Assembly: GCF_031755915.1 (NCBI RefSeq)
Contig: NC_083382.1
Span: forward strand, 16,398,501-16,462,500
Reading direction: 5' to 3'
Origin: Ziziphus jujuba
Lineage: Eukaryota > Streptophyta > Magnoliopsida > Rosales > Rhamnaceae
DNA: 64,000 bases
This document shows, piece after piece, positions 1 through 11,600 of the stretch; the first letter of the stretch is position 1; every line of letters begins with the position of its first letter. The position numbers and the translations under genes are program-made. The notes beneath the pieces are model-generated. The model made no database searches. It was given only the letters and a program-made list of their open reading frames with translations, and was not told the origin of the DNA.

Positions 1-1203
1 TATGATTTATGATACAGTATTGTTTGGAAAAGTATATATATAGTCTTACAAGATTGTTTCATGTATACTGTATTGGTTATTTTTAAATTGATGTACCATG
101 TAATGCCAATACCTTAGATCAGTATTATATTATATTATATTACCGCGCGCTGGGTTTACCATGGTGCCGTGAGGTTGGTTGCATCCAACGGTTATCTATT
201 ATTACCACAGACTGTGAGGTCGGGTTTATCCGACGGTTTATTATTATTACCATGGTGCCGTGAGGTTGGTATCATCCAACGGTTTATTATTGCCACGGAC
301 CCTGAGGTTGGGTACGTCCCGACGGTTATTTATTATTTCCACGACACCGTACATATATTGAGGGTCGTGAGGTAGGTGTATCCCACGGTTTACAAATTGG
401 TACATCGTATGGTACATTGTATATGTTTGTATATATTGTTGGGTTACAAATATTGGGGTGATTCCTGCATCTTCATATTTATTTGGTGGAACTGTATTTA
501 TTATAGTGTATGCTCAAATGTTTATATTTTGATTTGAGACATTTCATAATATTACAATGATCGTTCATTCATATTTTTGAGCATCAGTTTTTATGATATT
601 AATTGGGGTACAAGTTTGGGTTTTGGTGAAATGATTTTAAACGGGGAACTTTTCAAACGAGTGGAACGAGAGGTCTTGAAAGAAAGATTTTTTAGAAGTA
701 AATCATTATTTTTCTATTATACTATGCTACTCACTGAGATTCTTTATCTCACGTTTTATTGTTTTAAATTCGTTCCCTTATGCCTAGGCGGCTAGTAGCA
801 GTCTACCTCGCGCACAGCTTACCGCTTGTTTCCTTCCATTACAGCAGCCGTATTTATCCTTTCTTTACCTATTGTTATCTTCTGAACTTATTTATTACTT
901 ATTTGTACTCATAGACCTTGTTGACACTCTTAAAATGCTCTGATTTTAAATATGGAACTCAGTAGAAACCATAGTACTCATGTATGTTGTTATGGTCTGT
1001 AGTACAGTAGGCCGGTTGTGGACTTATTTATATATATATATATATATATTTATATATTTGAGGTATTAATGTTAATGCTGGTGTTGATTATCTACGTTGT
1101 AAGGTGAGGTTCCATTGGATATTTTCTAGAAATTGTCCAGTGGGACTTCACTAGGCGGGATCACCTGGGAGGTTCTGAGAGGGTTCCCGGGGCAGATCCT
1201 GTC
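1..1203 (+). mobile_element. 3' part of a Ty3/gypsy LTR (family A), cut by the window start
   Basis: This stretch matches, in inverted orientation, the two long LTRs at 51696-54539 and 58194-61544. The shared order is a TGTATAC/AT-rich part, a block of about 60-bp tandem units (about 140-390), then the segment near 1110-1203. It ends in AGATCCTGTCA, the same end as the LTR whose primer-binding site is visible at 58181-58193. The sequence after 1203 (CACACACTCTC) is not a primer-binding site, so this is a solo LTR or the 3' LTR of an element lying to the left. The short reading frames inside are not credible genes. Confidence 0.8.
140..395 (+). repeat. Tandem ~60-bp units inside the family A LTR
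   Basis: Four to five imperfect units follow each other. Each has a CCAYGGTGCCGTGAGGT-like core, then a short CCAACGG or CCGACGG box, then TTTATTATT. The inverted LTR copies carry the same array near 52590-52760 and 60370-60550, with units reading TACGACTCTTAATGTA and GCAATAATAAA. The array therefore belongs to the LTR and is not a local satellite. Confidence 0.7.
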
Positions 1204-2063
1204 ACACACACTCTCAATAAGACTCCAGTTGGCCCAATAGACTGGAAAACCAACTCTTTTTATAAATCCATTGACTTACCCATATTTTTCCTAATATTAT
1301 TATATTATTAAATTATTAGTATTTTGTGTGTGTTAAAATTAATGGGTAAGTGTGACTTGGAGAGACTATAAAATGTCTAGGGCAAGCAAACAAATATATG
1401 CCATATGGTATTTTGATATTAGGATTTTCAGAGATCTTAGAGTGGTTTGAGAGTAGTGTGTTCATAAATACTACTTTATATTGTTTTCTATTTTGCAAGA
1501 TTAAAGATTTAATTTATCAATAGCTGCGTTTGGAGATTAGTAATTTATGATTTATGGAATTTATTATGTATGTTTAGATCCACAAATTCTAACAGTTCTA
1601 GCTGAATCACTAGAGGAGTACGTGCCGGTTTTATCTCTGTTTAATTAGGATTTTATTCATTTGTTCCTTTTTTATATATTTTGTAGAGTTTATTTTTCCT
1701 ATTAGTTTCTCTTTTTTTCTACTCCTTGTATGCCAACATATTGTTCTGCATTTTTCAGGATATGGTGAAGGAATATTATAATCGTTCCTCCTGTAAGTTT
1801 AATGCTTTTAATTATACAATATAGATGAGTGAGTCAACTTTACAAATGAGGAACTCTTTGTCTCAAACGAAGTTGTGTTATCATGGTCCATTACATAATC
1901 CAATCAAAAGTCTTCCGTACAGGTGTTCATGGCTGATGATTAATCACTCATATAGCATTGAAATTTCAGTTCAAGTCAGTCGCAATACATAAGATTAAAC
2001 AAAATTTCCAAGTTCAAAAATCTAATAATCATCCGAGTTGAATAGAGTGAAAGAAAATACAAC
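1204..2063. other. No gene recognised
   Basis: AT-rich sequence between the LTR end and the TPR exons. Reading frames are short and lack plausible splice structure or family resemblance. No repeat ends were found. Confidence 0.5.
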
Positions 2064-2271
2064 CTGAGCAAGAGTTCGCAATCTCCTGATACACATTGCT
2101 GCCTCTTCTGGACCACTTTCCTGCAAAAAACAATGATGTTGAATTTAGCAAAAGAAAAGGAATGGCCAAAATCTGAGCTAATTAAGCAACCTGGCTTTGC
2201 ACCTCTATTACTCTGATAGAATCCTGAAAAAGGGCATCAGCATCTTTTCCTATTCCTTGGAGATATAAGAC
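2064..2271 (-). pseudogene. Two exons of a TPR-type protein gene (fragment)
   Basis: On the minus strand two short exons have clean splice borders. The first (2191-2271, 27 codons) follows TGTAG and reads VLYLQGIGKDADALFQDSI onward, ending VQSQ before a GT donor. The second (2064-2120, 19 codons) follows TTGCAG and reads ESGPEEAAMCIRRLRTLAQ before GTTGTA. Both are in phase 0. The pattern 'YLQG..KDADALFQDSIR.IE' followed by 'CIRRLR.LAQ' resembles helix pairs of plant tetratricopeptide-repeat proteins. No start, stop or further exons were found on either side, and the LTR end lies 860 bases downstream, so this is more likely a relic or captured fragment than a working gene. Exon structure is seen; the family is a resemblance; the pseudogene status is inferred. 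Confidence 0.5.
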
Positions 2272-4428
2272 CTACATGCAAAGCCACAATAAGACAAATT
2301 TTCAAAGGAAAAATTATTTAGACATGAGATGCTGTTTTCAATTTGCTTTGGCCTTAGCATTGTAAAGTACTGATTCAAAATGATGATGATATCTGTGACT
2401 GTGAATGACTGACGCTGTGGGTTTTAGGCTCTGTTTTGCTCTTAAAACCTTCTCTGTTCGAACTTTTTTTTAGGGGTTTTTATCTGAAAATGAAAAAACC
2501 AATAGAGAAGGGTATTATTGTCTTTGCAGGAAGAAAATTTTATAACGAAAGGTCTTCGGTGATATTTTAATTTTTCTTTTTGGGTTGGATATACTGTTAC
2601 TTTGCACTTTATCATTTTAAATTTTAAAAAGCAGTACATTACCACTGAATTATTGAATTTTTGTCAATTTAGTACAATTTTGTACAATTTTTCGATTTTT
2701 TCAAAATAAATTTGATAAAATTAGACCATAAACATTAATTAAAAATGAAATAAAACGAAATAAAATTATTTTTCAATAGAGTTATATCATGATTAATTTT
2801 ATAAAATCCAACTACTGAAATAGCGTAATTAGACTAAAATGATAAAAATAATGATAATTTTTCTAAAAAAAATAATAGTTAAAATGGTAATGCCAGACTT
2901 TTTTAAAGTATAAATAATTAAATGTAAAAATGTGTCACGGTTTAACCGGGTAAAATGTATTTAACCCTTTTCTTTTTCTATTTTCCATTTTTAAAGTAGC
3001 AAATTATTTTTACCTTTTATTACTTATTATACCAAAATCTATTAATAGTTTTTTTAACTTTAAAAAATTCATTTATAGTGGAAAATTTGACATGAAAATG
3101 GAATGCATAGAATTTATAAAATGACTATGGCCATTTGAAAATTTGTTCAAGAGGTGTGTGTACCCCTCAAATGAAAGACATTGCATAATCCAGTTAATCA
3201 TGGGTCGGGCCCTTTCCAATTCTAGGTCTCCCTGCCATAACTGAAATTGTTCTGTTTTACGCAACCAAATTTTTTTTATATAACCAGAAATTTATTCTAT
3301 TTATATAAATATATAGATGGAACAATTTAAATTGTGTTACCTAACATTTTTAAAATATTTGGTGATAAAATAACAAACAAAACTAATATGTAAATGTAAC
3401 ATAGTAACCAGAACCATTTATTGTCAGTTTGCCAGTATATACGTGCAAGAAGAAGATAATGGAGCAGCATGACAAAGAAATGGTAGTTATGACCTTATAA
3501 ACACCAGAAAGTAACAGCCAATGACAATAGCAGCAATTCTTCCAATGTAAATTTAACACCAAAAACCACAAAACGTGGCAAGCATCAGGGCCTCTCAAAG
3601 CACTTTTAAGTCCATGAAAGAATACAAAAAGTGACACTGAAAGAAACAAATAATGTATATATATCATCCTCCACTTCTTTGTTTACATGTTAAGTTGGAC
3701 CTTTTTTCTTAACATGCATTCACAGAAACAAACAAATTATTCCTCTTTGAACCCCCTCAACTTTTTCCACCTAACATTAAGTTTATAGTGGACCCATCGT
3801 CCCATATCAATTCAATGATCCTATTTAATTCTGACAGAAATTCAATCACCAAATTCCACCCAAACAATCACCAAATTGATCCTATTTAATTGACTCTTTC
3901 CTTCATATGAATGATAAAACAAAAAGTACAATCACCGTGATAAAATAATGGTCTAGTGACAAAAAATGGGTTCACGTATGCACAGTTGAAGAGACAGTTG
4001 AGATGATGATAATCATTTTGTATTTAAATTGTGTTTAAAATAACCTCTAAAAATCAACTTGTAAAAGTATTTAGATAGTTTTCTCAAGCTTGTATAAAGA
4101 GCTTTTTAATTAAAGAAAGTGAAACATAAACATTTGTAACAAGGTTTTAACCCTAAAAAAACAAAAACAAAAATTATCCCATTGTAGAAAATTTAATCAC
4201 TGAATATAAACATGTAGACCTCACAAAATTAATGTAACTTACTTATCCAATTATAAGTGACATATTACACAGTACAATTCAGAGATTTTTTTTTTTTTTT
4301 TTCCTAAGAATATTGATAAAACAAAAGTGCAACATGGGGTAGAAAAGAAAGAAGAAACACGGTTGCCCACCATCTTGCGTGGAACCAAACTTTCCCACAT
4401 ACTCATAGATCACACCCTTTATCCAACA
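2272..4428. other. Intergenic; upstream region of the single-exon gene
   Basis: AT-rich sequence with only short unsupported frames. A run of T at about 4287-4302 lies roughly 130 bases before the chosen start of the next gene. No clear TATA box or repeat structure could be assigned. Confidence 0.4.
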
Positions 4429-5058
4429 ATGCCATCTACAGTACCCTTATTTACTTCCTTCATGGAAATCATGAGATCAAAGAAGCATCAAACCCAAACC
4501 GGAACCGGCACCGACAATTCCGCGGTGGTAAAAGCCGCAGCATGGGCATGGTACCAGCACGGATCAGGATCGGAAGGAAAACCAAGGCGGGAATACGACT
4601 TGACAAGTTTTCATCACGCTCCAACACCTTCTCGGTACAAATTAGAAGCCATTAGGATTGCCAAAGAAGAAAATTCCGAGGACTCATCATCGATAAGCAC
4701 TACCCCAACAACGAGTTGTACCCACATGGATAATATTGTTGGTTCTGATCTTCTCGATACGTATGAGATCGAACACATTTCTAAGAAGTTGGAAGGGCTT
4801 ATAGAGTCAAGTGGTGATCAAAATTTGTTGACAATGGATCATGAAAACATCAAAAAAGAGAGAAAGAAGAAGAAAAAGGACAAGTTGATAATGATGAGAG
4901 GGCTGGGTCAGGCAGTGATGTGTCGAACCAGGAAAGAAGATGTGGTTGAGAGTACAAGAGCTGCTGCCTTGGTCGATGGTCGGCAGCGGCCGGAAAAGCG
5001 TATCGTTCCTGTTGTTAGGATGGCAAATCGCCGACCACAGGCTACTCATGCTTGGTGA
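4429..5058 (+). CDS. Uncharacterised plant protein, single exon, 209 aa
   Basis: An open frame runs from 4327 to a TGA at 5056-5058. Its first codon there is GTG, so I use the first in-frame ATG (4429), giving 209 residues; a second ATG at 4462 is also possible. Visible features, numbered from 4429: a segment rich in small residues with AAAWAWYQHGSGSEGKPRR (about 37-55); a Ser/Thr-rich acidic middle; a highly charged Lys-run ERKKKKKDK (about 144-152), which could act as a nuclear targeting signal; and a basic tail ending in RPQATHAW. The WAWYQHGSGS segment resembles a motif in a small family of plant-specific proteins of unknown role, recalled rather than searched. No membrane segment or signal peptide is evident. 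Codon use looks genuine and the opposite strand is less open. No function is assigned. Confidence 0.65.
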   Translation: MPSTVPLFTSFMEIMRSKKHQTQTGTGTDNSAVVKAAAWAWYQHGSGSEGKPRREYDLTSFHHAPTPSRYKLEAIRIAKEENSEDSSSISTTPTTSCTHMDNIVGSDLLDTYEIEHISKKLEGLIESSGDQNLLTMDHENIKKERKKKKKDKLIMMRGLGQAVMCRTRKEDVVESTRAAALVDGRQRPEKRIVPVVRMANRRPQATHAW

Positions 5059-5448
5059 ATATTTTCTTATGTGGAAATTTTGGATAAATTTTTATCAAGA
5101 TAAACGTGTATTCTCAAATGTTGGATTAATACAAAGAGCTCATAGATATGTTAATTTGAATACTAATTAATTAACAATGTGTTTGATAGAATTCAATTTT
5201 ATTTTATTTTATTTTTTCCCTTCTTCTTTGTGACGATATGTGAAACAGACTTCTTGTTGTGAGAAATTAACTGTGAATCTGTTTTGTTTGGTTTCCCAAA
5301 AGATCATAGAACTTGTTAGCTATATTGAAGAGGACAAAAGCAATATGGAACCTCAGTGGCAAGCAACAGGTACATTTTCCACCGGTTAAACAAAACTCTA
5401 ATACCCTTTTATTACTTTTTTTTTTAATATTTTTAATTTACTATAAAG

Positions 5449-5551
5449 GAACAGTATACTGTGGAAAGAATTGGATGATTCGAACTCTGGAATTTTGTCC
5501 GAAGCAGTGGTTTTGGCAAAATGCCTTGCCAGGACAGAAATGAAATACTAG
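5449..5551 (+). other. Possible orphan terminal exon (33 codons plus stop)
   Basis: After a T-rich stretch and the acceptor-like ATAAAG, one frame from 5450 reads NSILWKELDDSNSG, then ILSEAVVLAKCLARTEMKY and a TAG. The composition is that of a real soluble protein, unlike the surrounding frames. An upstream block (about 5309-5371) ends with a donor-like CAACAG-GTACAT, but its open frames do not join this one in phase. It may be the end of a lost or captured gene. The product is not recognised. Confidence 0.3.
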
Positions 5552-5653
5552 TTAATTTGAACAGTGTAATACTGAATGACAATTTTATATATTTTTGTTC
5601 TATTTTTGTTTTGGAAGCTGACACACAGAGTCATGTCTATGATTTTAATGGCT

Positions 5654-6585
5654 GTTTTTATTTTCTTTCATATTGTTCTTGGTATTCAATGGCTGTATTT
5701 TGCGATGAAGCTTCTTACATTTACTAATCTGTGAAAGGATTTGATACTCGTACATCACATGTATCATTAATCCATCAAAGTGATTGAATATTCTTTTTTT
5801 CGTTTTGGACGTTATCAAAGTTAATGAATTTGGTGCATGGTCACAATCTTAAGAACACAATGAATGACTATTCTGTATTGATATTTGTGTCATTTAATTC
5901 TTCCATAATAAAAAAAAAATGCCATGGTTTAATTCTATATATTAGTTTGGCAAATAAAAAATGTCATTATAGGAAATTGAAGAGGAAGAAAGTGATATAA
6001 ATTGACATCAATTAGGAACATGTTAAAAGTTATTGACATAAACACGTTCAAATGTCACAAGTGAATGATAAAACCTCAACGCAGAGGGGTTGGACAAGTT
6101 TTCTCCAATTGTTTTTATTTTCTTTCATATTGTTCTTGGTATTCAATGGCTGTATTTTGCGATGAAGCTTCTTACATTTACTAATCTGTGAAAGGATTTG
6201 ATACTCGTACATCACATGTATCATTAATCCATCAAAGTGATTGAATATTCTTTTTTTCGTTTTGGACGTTATCAATGTTAATGAATTTGGTGCATGGTCA
6301 CAATCTTAAGAACACAATGAATGACTATTCTGTATTGATATTTGTGTCATTTAATTCTTCCATAATAAAAAAAAAAATGCCATGGTTTAATTCTATATAT
6401 TAGTTTGGCAAATAAAAAATGTCATTATAGGAAATTGAAGAGGAAGAAAGTGATATAAATTGACATCAATTAGGAACATGTTAAAAGTTATTGACATAAA
6501 CACTTTCAAATGTCACAAGTGAATGGTAAAACCTCAACGCAGAGAGGTTGGACAAGTAGAGAGGTTGGACAACTTTTCTCCAATT
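5654..6585. repeat. Recent tandem duplication, period 457 bp
   Basis: The unit 5654-6110 is followed at once by a second copy starting at 6111; both begin GTTTTTATTTTCTTTCATAT. Only a few differences are visible over about 450 bases, such as one base in 'ATCAA(A/T)GTTAATG', one in the A-run, and 'CAC(G/T)TTCAAATG'. The second copy also carries a local 17-18 base duplication (AGAGAGGTTGGACAA twice near 6541-6573). No credible gene lies in the unit, though it starts about 100 bases after the possible exon at 5449-5551. Confidence 0.9.
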
Positions 6586-6708
6586 GTGGTTCTTTCTGCA
6601 CGACCTAAAATTCTACTCCCACTCTGTTTTTACTTAAATTTATTGAAAAACCATTTTATATATATATATATATTTTTTTTTTCCTTTTGCATTACATAAT
6701 TTTGTTTA

Positions 6709-8053
6709 GGGATATTGGCAACTAAACACCCCAAATTTTATCGAGATTAACACATTGCACCTTAAACTTTTTTTCCTGGCATTCTGCACCCCAAACTTCC
6801 TTTTTGCTTGCACCGTTGGTTCTTCTATTAAAAATGCATAACGAAATGATCACGTGTCACGCACGTGCTTATCAAATAAGGTTAAATCAGGTAATTTCAC
6901 TATTTTGAATTTAGAAATTAAGGTTTTATTCAAGGACTTTAAGGAATTTTAGCCCTTTTGTGGTGTAAGAGGACTTTAAGGAATTTTAGCCCTAATCCAT
7001 AATCTCAACGATAGCCTTATGAATTCCCACCATGGATTTCGTCTTCGTAACCCTAATATTCACAACCTCCAACTAATCCTTCTCCAATTCTTGAGACACA
7101 TAAACCTGAAACCTCAGCCAAAAGTGCAATCTTTTTTATATACGAACACTTCATAATCCTCTCAGTCTTCGAAAACCCAGAAACCATGGCGTGCTACTTA
7201 TTGGAAAAAGCGCGAACATAGGCATTCCAATTCAGGGACCAAAAAATCCTAACTTTATAGCTTCGCTGGAGGTTTTGGAGAGAGAATGAGCAATGAGGAG
7301 GATAATACTGGCGATTAAGGAAGTAGGCATTTTGGAGGTGAGGAGATTAATGATTAGGATTTATGTGGTGATGAAGAAGGCAGAACCAGAGGTGTAAAGA
7401 GAGAGACGATGATGGGATGGAAGGTCGGTGGTGATTTCTTCAATATGGTGTGGTAATGGAGGATTTGAGATTTGAGGGAGGAGAGAGAAGAAGGAGAGGT
7501 ACCTTGGGTAGGAGAATGGAAGAGGAGGAGAGAGGAGAGGAGCATGGAGAGAGAGAGAGATCCGAAGAGAGAATCACTAGGTCGCTTTTGGAGGCTCTTC
7601 TAGAAGCTCTGAGATTATGTGCTCGTGGAATTTAACCATTTGGTTTTTTTGTTTTTCTTTTTTTGATCAAAATTGCTTATTGGCCAGTGATGACGATGAC
7701 AAAGAGGTGGGATTTGAAAGTTGGAGAGGGATTTTTCAATCAAATCAAGATCAATATGTGAATCCCTAAGATCAATCTCAATTTTTTTATATTCAAAATC
7801 CCAATCTTAGCAGATCAATTTCTAATCACTGATCACACACATGAGAGGCACTGATGAGGCTTGTAAAATTACCTAATTTAACCTTGCTTGATAAGCACGT
7901 GCATGACACGTGATCATTCCATTATACATTTTTAACAGAAAAACCAGCGATGCAAGCAAAAAAAGGTTTGGGGTCTAGAATGCCAGGAAAAAAAGTTTAT
8001 GATGCAATGTGTCAATCTTAATAAAATTTCGGGTACTTAGCTCTCAATATCCC
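6709..8053. mobile_element. Non-autonomous MULE-type element, copy 1
   Basis: Long terminal inverted repeats of roughly 150-180 bases begin GGGATATTGGCAACTAA and end TTAGCTCTCAATATCCC. Both contain matching blocks such as TTTTTTTCCTGGCATTCTGC and CACGTGATCATT-type sequence. The element is flanked by the 9-bp direct repeat TTTTGTTTA (6700-6708 and 8054-8062). A 9-bp duplication with long inverted repeats is typical of Mutator-like elements. No transposase is present. The inside (about 6900-7880) differs from that of copy 2 at 58857-60143 and may be captured sequence; its purine-rich frames (7354-7635) are not convincing genes. Confidence 0.88.
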
Positions 8054-8232
8054 TTTTGTTTATTCTCAATCTTCTTCAACATCATTGAAATTGCCTATCA
8101 TGTGAAGATTGCCCAAACTATTAAGGATGGCAATACCTGATTCAAACAGAAATAGTATTTCCTAAAAATAAATTGATCCATATTAAAGAAAAAAAAATGG
8201 AAACCAAAAACAGAGGATTTGAAAGTATTCAC

Positions 8233-8296
8233 CTATTCCATGTGACCCTAAGGAAAGTAGAAAACTCTCTCTCCTACTCGAGGTAACCTCCACCAT
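8233..8296 (-). pseudogene. Auxin response factor (ARF) exon, downstream half
   Basis: Directly beside the copia element the minus strand reads GTGGAGGTT, then one extra base, then codons for PRVGERVFYFP, a stop, GHME and a second stop, before a GT donor at 8232-8231. ARF proteins have 'LVEVPR.GERVFYFPQGHMEQ' at the start of their B3 DNA-binding region. Both stops are TAG where the family has Gln (CAG). The piece continues the exon at 13540-13588, on the other side of the copia insertion. The one-base insertion and two stops show it is dead. A weak, unsure echo of the next ARF exon may lie near 8110-8150. Confidence 0.75.
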
Positions 8297-8298
8297 GT

Positions 8299-8641
8299 TG
8301 TGATTCTCTGACAATGAAAAACGCAAAAAACAAATACAAAAAATAAAGAAAGACAAAACACGAAAATATTGAGAAGGAAAAAATGTATTATTTCTCTATA
8401 AAATTAATGCACAAAAAAAACTTCTCTAAAAGCTCTCTCTAGAATCTTTAGGAGAAAAAAAAATGTGTTGTCAATATTTGTGTGTGATATAAAAGTGAAA
8501 ATTAGGCACCTGTTTATAAGGTTCTAAGATTGTCTTTTTAAAATAACTTGGCCACTAAGTAAACTTAGCCATTAAGTAAACTTAGAGAACACATAAAAAA
8601 ACTCTGATGGGCTGGGCTGTAGGAGAAAGCCAGGCTCCATA
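8299..8641 (-). repeat. 3' LTR of the minus-strand copia element
   Basis: About 343 bases matching 13200-13537. On the minus strand it starts near TATGGAGCCTGG and ends GAGAATCACA. It contains the shared block AACTTAGCCATTAAGTAAAC (plus strand). Confidence 0.88.
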
Positions 8642-11600
8642 ATTCTTCCCCTCCAGCAACATTTCAAACACTGATGGTCACCTACCATCTATACCAGTTA
8701 TGTCTCTACACCGCTTCAACTTTCCTGGTGCAACAACCTTTGTAAACATATTTGTTGGATTCTTCTTTATGTGAATCTTCATCAATCTGAGCAATTTATG
8801 CTCTATCACATTGCATATTCAATGATAATGGATATCAATGTGCTTTATTCGAAAATAATACATTGAGTTCTTGCTCAAGTACATAGCACTTTGACTGTCA
8901 CAATGTATGTTATAGTCCTTCTGCTTAATACCTAGTTCATTAAGTAAACACTTAAATCATAACATCTCCTTACTGGCTTTTGCTACAGTAATGTATTATA
9001 CTTCTATTGTAGATAAAGCTACACAATTTTTTAATCTTGACTACCATAATATAGCTCCTTCAGCAAAAGTGTAAAGGCAATCTAAAGTAAATTTCCTACT
9101 ATCAAGGTCTCCAACCATATCTTCATATATATAGTCTTCTAGAACTAGATCACCTCCCCCATACTACAAGCATACTTTCGATGTACCTCTAAGATACCTA
9201 AGAATCTACTTGACTGCTTCTCAGTATTCCTTTCCTGGATGGGAAAGAAATCTGCTCACGGTACCAATTGTATGAGTAATGTTTGATCTGGTTCATACCA
9301 TTGCATACATCAAGTTGAAGCCATCTCCTTTATCTCTACTTTATATTAAAGGCACAATCTCTTCCTCAACTTGAAATGGTTTACTAGTAGAATACTGATT
9401 GGTTTGGCCTTATCCATGTTGAGTCTTTTTATCACTCATTCGACATATTTCTCCTCTTATAGCCATTACATGTGATTCATCCTATCTCGGGCTATTTGCA
9501 TTCCCAAAATCTATTGAATTGGTCCTAAGTCCTTCACATCAAATGACTTGGAAAGTTACTTCTTCAGTTGACTAATTTTTATTGTATTTTGTCCAATGAT
9601 CAACATGTCATTAACATATAGCAAAAGTGCAATGGAGTTGTCGTCTGAAAATCTCTAAATATAAACACACTGGTCTGCATCAAACTTCTTGTATCCTTAA
9701 CTTACCATAAAAGAATCAAATTTCTTGTACCCAAGTCTAGGTGCTTATTAGAGGCCATACAAGTTTTTCTTTAGCTCATAAACAAGGTTCTCTTTTCTTG
9801 AAACCTCAAAACCTCCTGGCTACTCCATATAAATCTCTTCATATAGATCACCATGAAGGAATACTATTTTAACATCCCTTTGCTTAAGCTCTAGATCTAA
9901 ACTGGCTACTAGACCAAGAATAACTCGTATTGAAGTCATCTTTACCACTGGTGAGAAAATATCATCAAAGTCAATTCCTTTCTTTTAAAGAAAACATTTC
10001 ACGACCAATCGGGCCTTATGCTTCACCACCCATCTGCTGCCATCTTTCTTGAGCTTGAGCATCCATTTATTCTTTAGTGCCTTCTTTTCTTTTGGAAACT
10101 CAACCAACTCATAAGTATGGTTCTTTTGCAAAGATTTCATTTCATCTTGCATTGCATGTAGCCATTTTTCTCTGTATTGATGTGAATTAGCTTTCTAAAA
10201 CCTTTTTTACTCCTTTTTTTTTTCAGTAAACAGAATATATTAAGATTTTGGATATGTCTTTGATGGAATACGGCCTCGTTCAAATCTTTGGAGAGGTGTA
10301 CCATCATTTGACTGTTGTGATGGTCCTGCAGCTTCTGATGTTTAAGTCTTTCCCTGCTCAACATCTTCTTCTATCTCATGTTCTGCTTCTTGTAATTCTC
10401 TATACACCTCGTCATCATCTGCAGTGGTTTGTGCTTGTACTAGTGTTGGATCAGGAACAAAATCATAGCCACTAATACTAGAAAATTACATAGGCTTTTC
10501 AATGTCTTTTATAGTCTGGTTTTCATAGAATACTACATCTCTACTTTTAATAACCCTTTTTTGCCTTTACATCCCATAATCTGTATATGAATTCTTCATT
10601 TCTGTATCCAATAAATATGCATAGAGTAGTCCTTGAGTTGAGCTTCTATCTAAGCTCCTTAACTACATGTGCAAAGTCTAAACATCCAAATGCTTTTAAA
10701 TAAGAGTAGAAGAGATTCTTACCAGACCACACTTTCCCTGAAATTTCAAAATTAAATGGCACTGATGGTGATCTATTAATCAAATAGCAGGTGGCATGAA
10801 CAGCTTCTCCTCAAAATGGCTTTGGCAGCTTAGCCATATTGATCATGCTTCTTACCGTTTTCCATAATCACCCAGTTCATTCTCTCAGCTACACAATTAT
10901 GTTGTGAAGTACAAGGGATCATCTTCTCATGTCGAATACCCTATCCTCGACAGTAGGCATCAAACTCTCTAGAAGTATATTCATCTCAATTTTCTAAGTG
11001 AAGACACTTCAACTTCTTTCTTGTCTTACACTCTACCATGGCATGGAACTCTCTGAAGTTATCTAAAATTTAGTCCTTCGTCTTCAGGAAATAAACCTAC
11101 ACCTTGTGAGAAGCATCATCAATAAAGGTCAGGAAATATATGTTGCCACCTAGAGATTTCACCTCCAAAGGACCACAAACATCAGAGTGCACCAGACTAA
11201 GCAACTCTGATATTTTCATTGAATACGACTTTAATGAGACTCTGTATTGCTTACTATATAAACAATGATTATAAGGATCTAACACAGTATCCTTGGAAAT
11301 AACGATAAGGTTATTTTTCATTAAGTAGACAATCCTTTCTTACTTATGAGACAGAGTCTCTAGTACTGTAAATTCCTTCTCTAATATTGAGGTTATTTAC
11401 AAAAATCTTTACATGAGTCTTGTAAAATGTTCCACAAATGTGTCCTTGAGCGATACCATAACACTTTTTGTCATTTTCCATATGTCATCATAAAAGTGGT
11501 TACCAAAGCCTTCCTTGTCAAAGGCTATCCCTAAGAGCAGATTAAGTCGAAGGTTTAGAACATGTCGGACATTCTTCAAAGTAATTTATGTCCAACTTTG

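Noticed and set aside
4327..4428. Upstream extension of the 243-codon frame
   Set aside because: It starts with GTG. The first in-frame ATG is at 4429, and eukaryotic translation normally needs ATG.
7354..7635. Opposed frames inside the MULE-type element
   Set aside because: Purine/pyrimidine-biased sequence with low-complexity peptides (ERGEEHGERERSEER type). There is no splice structure and copy 2 has no counterpart.
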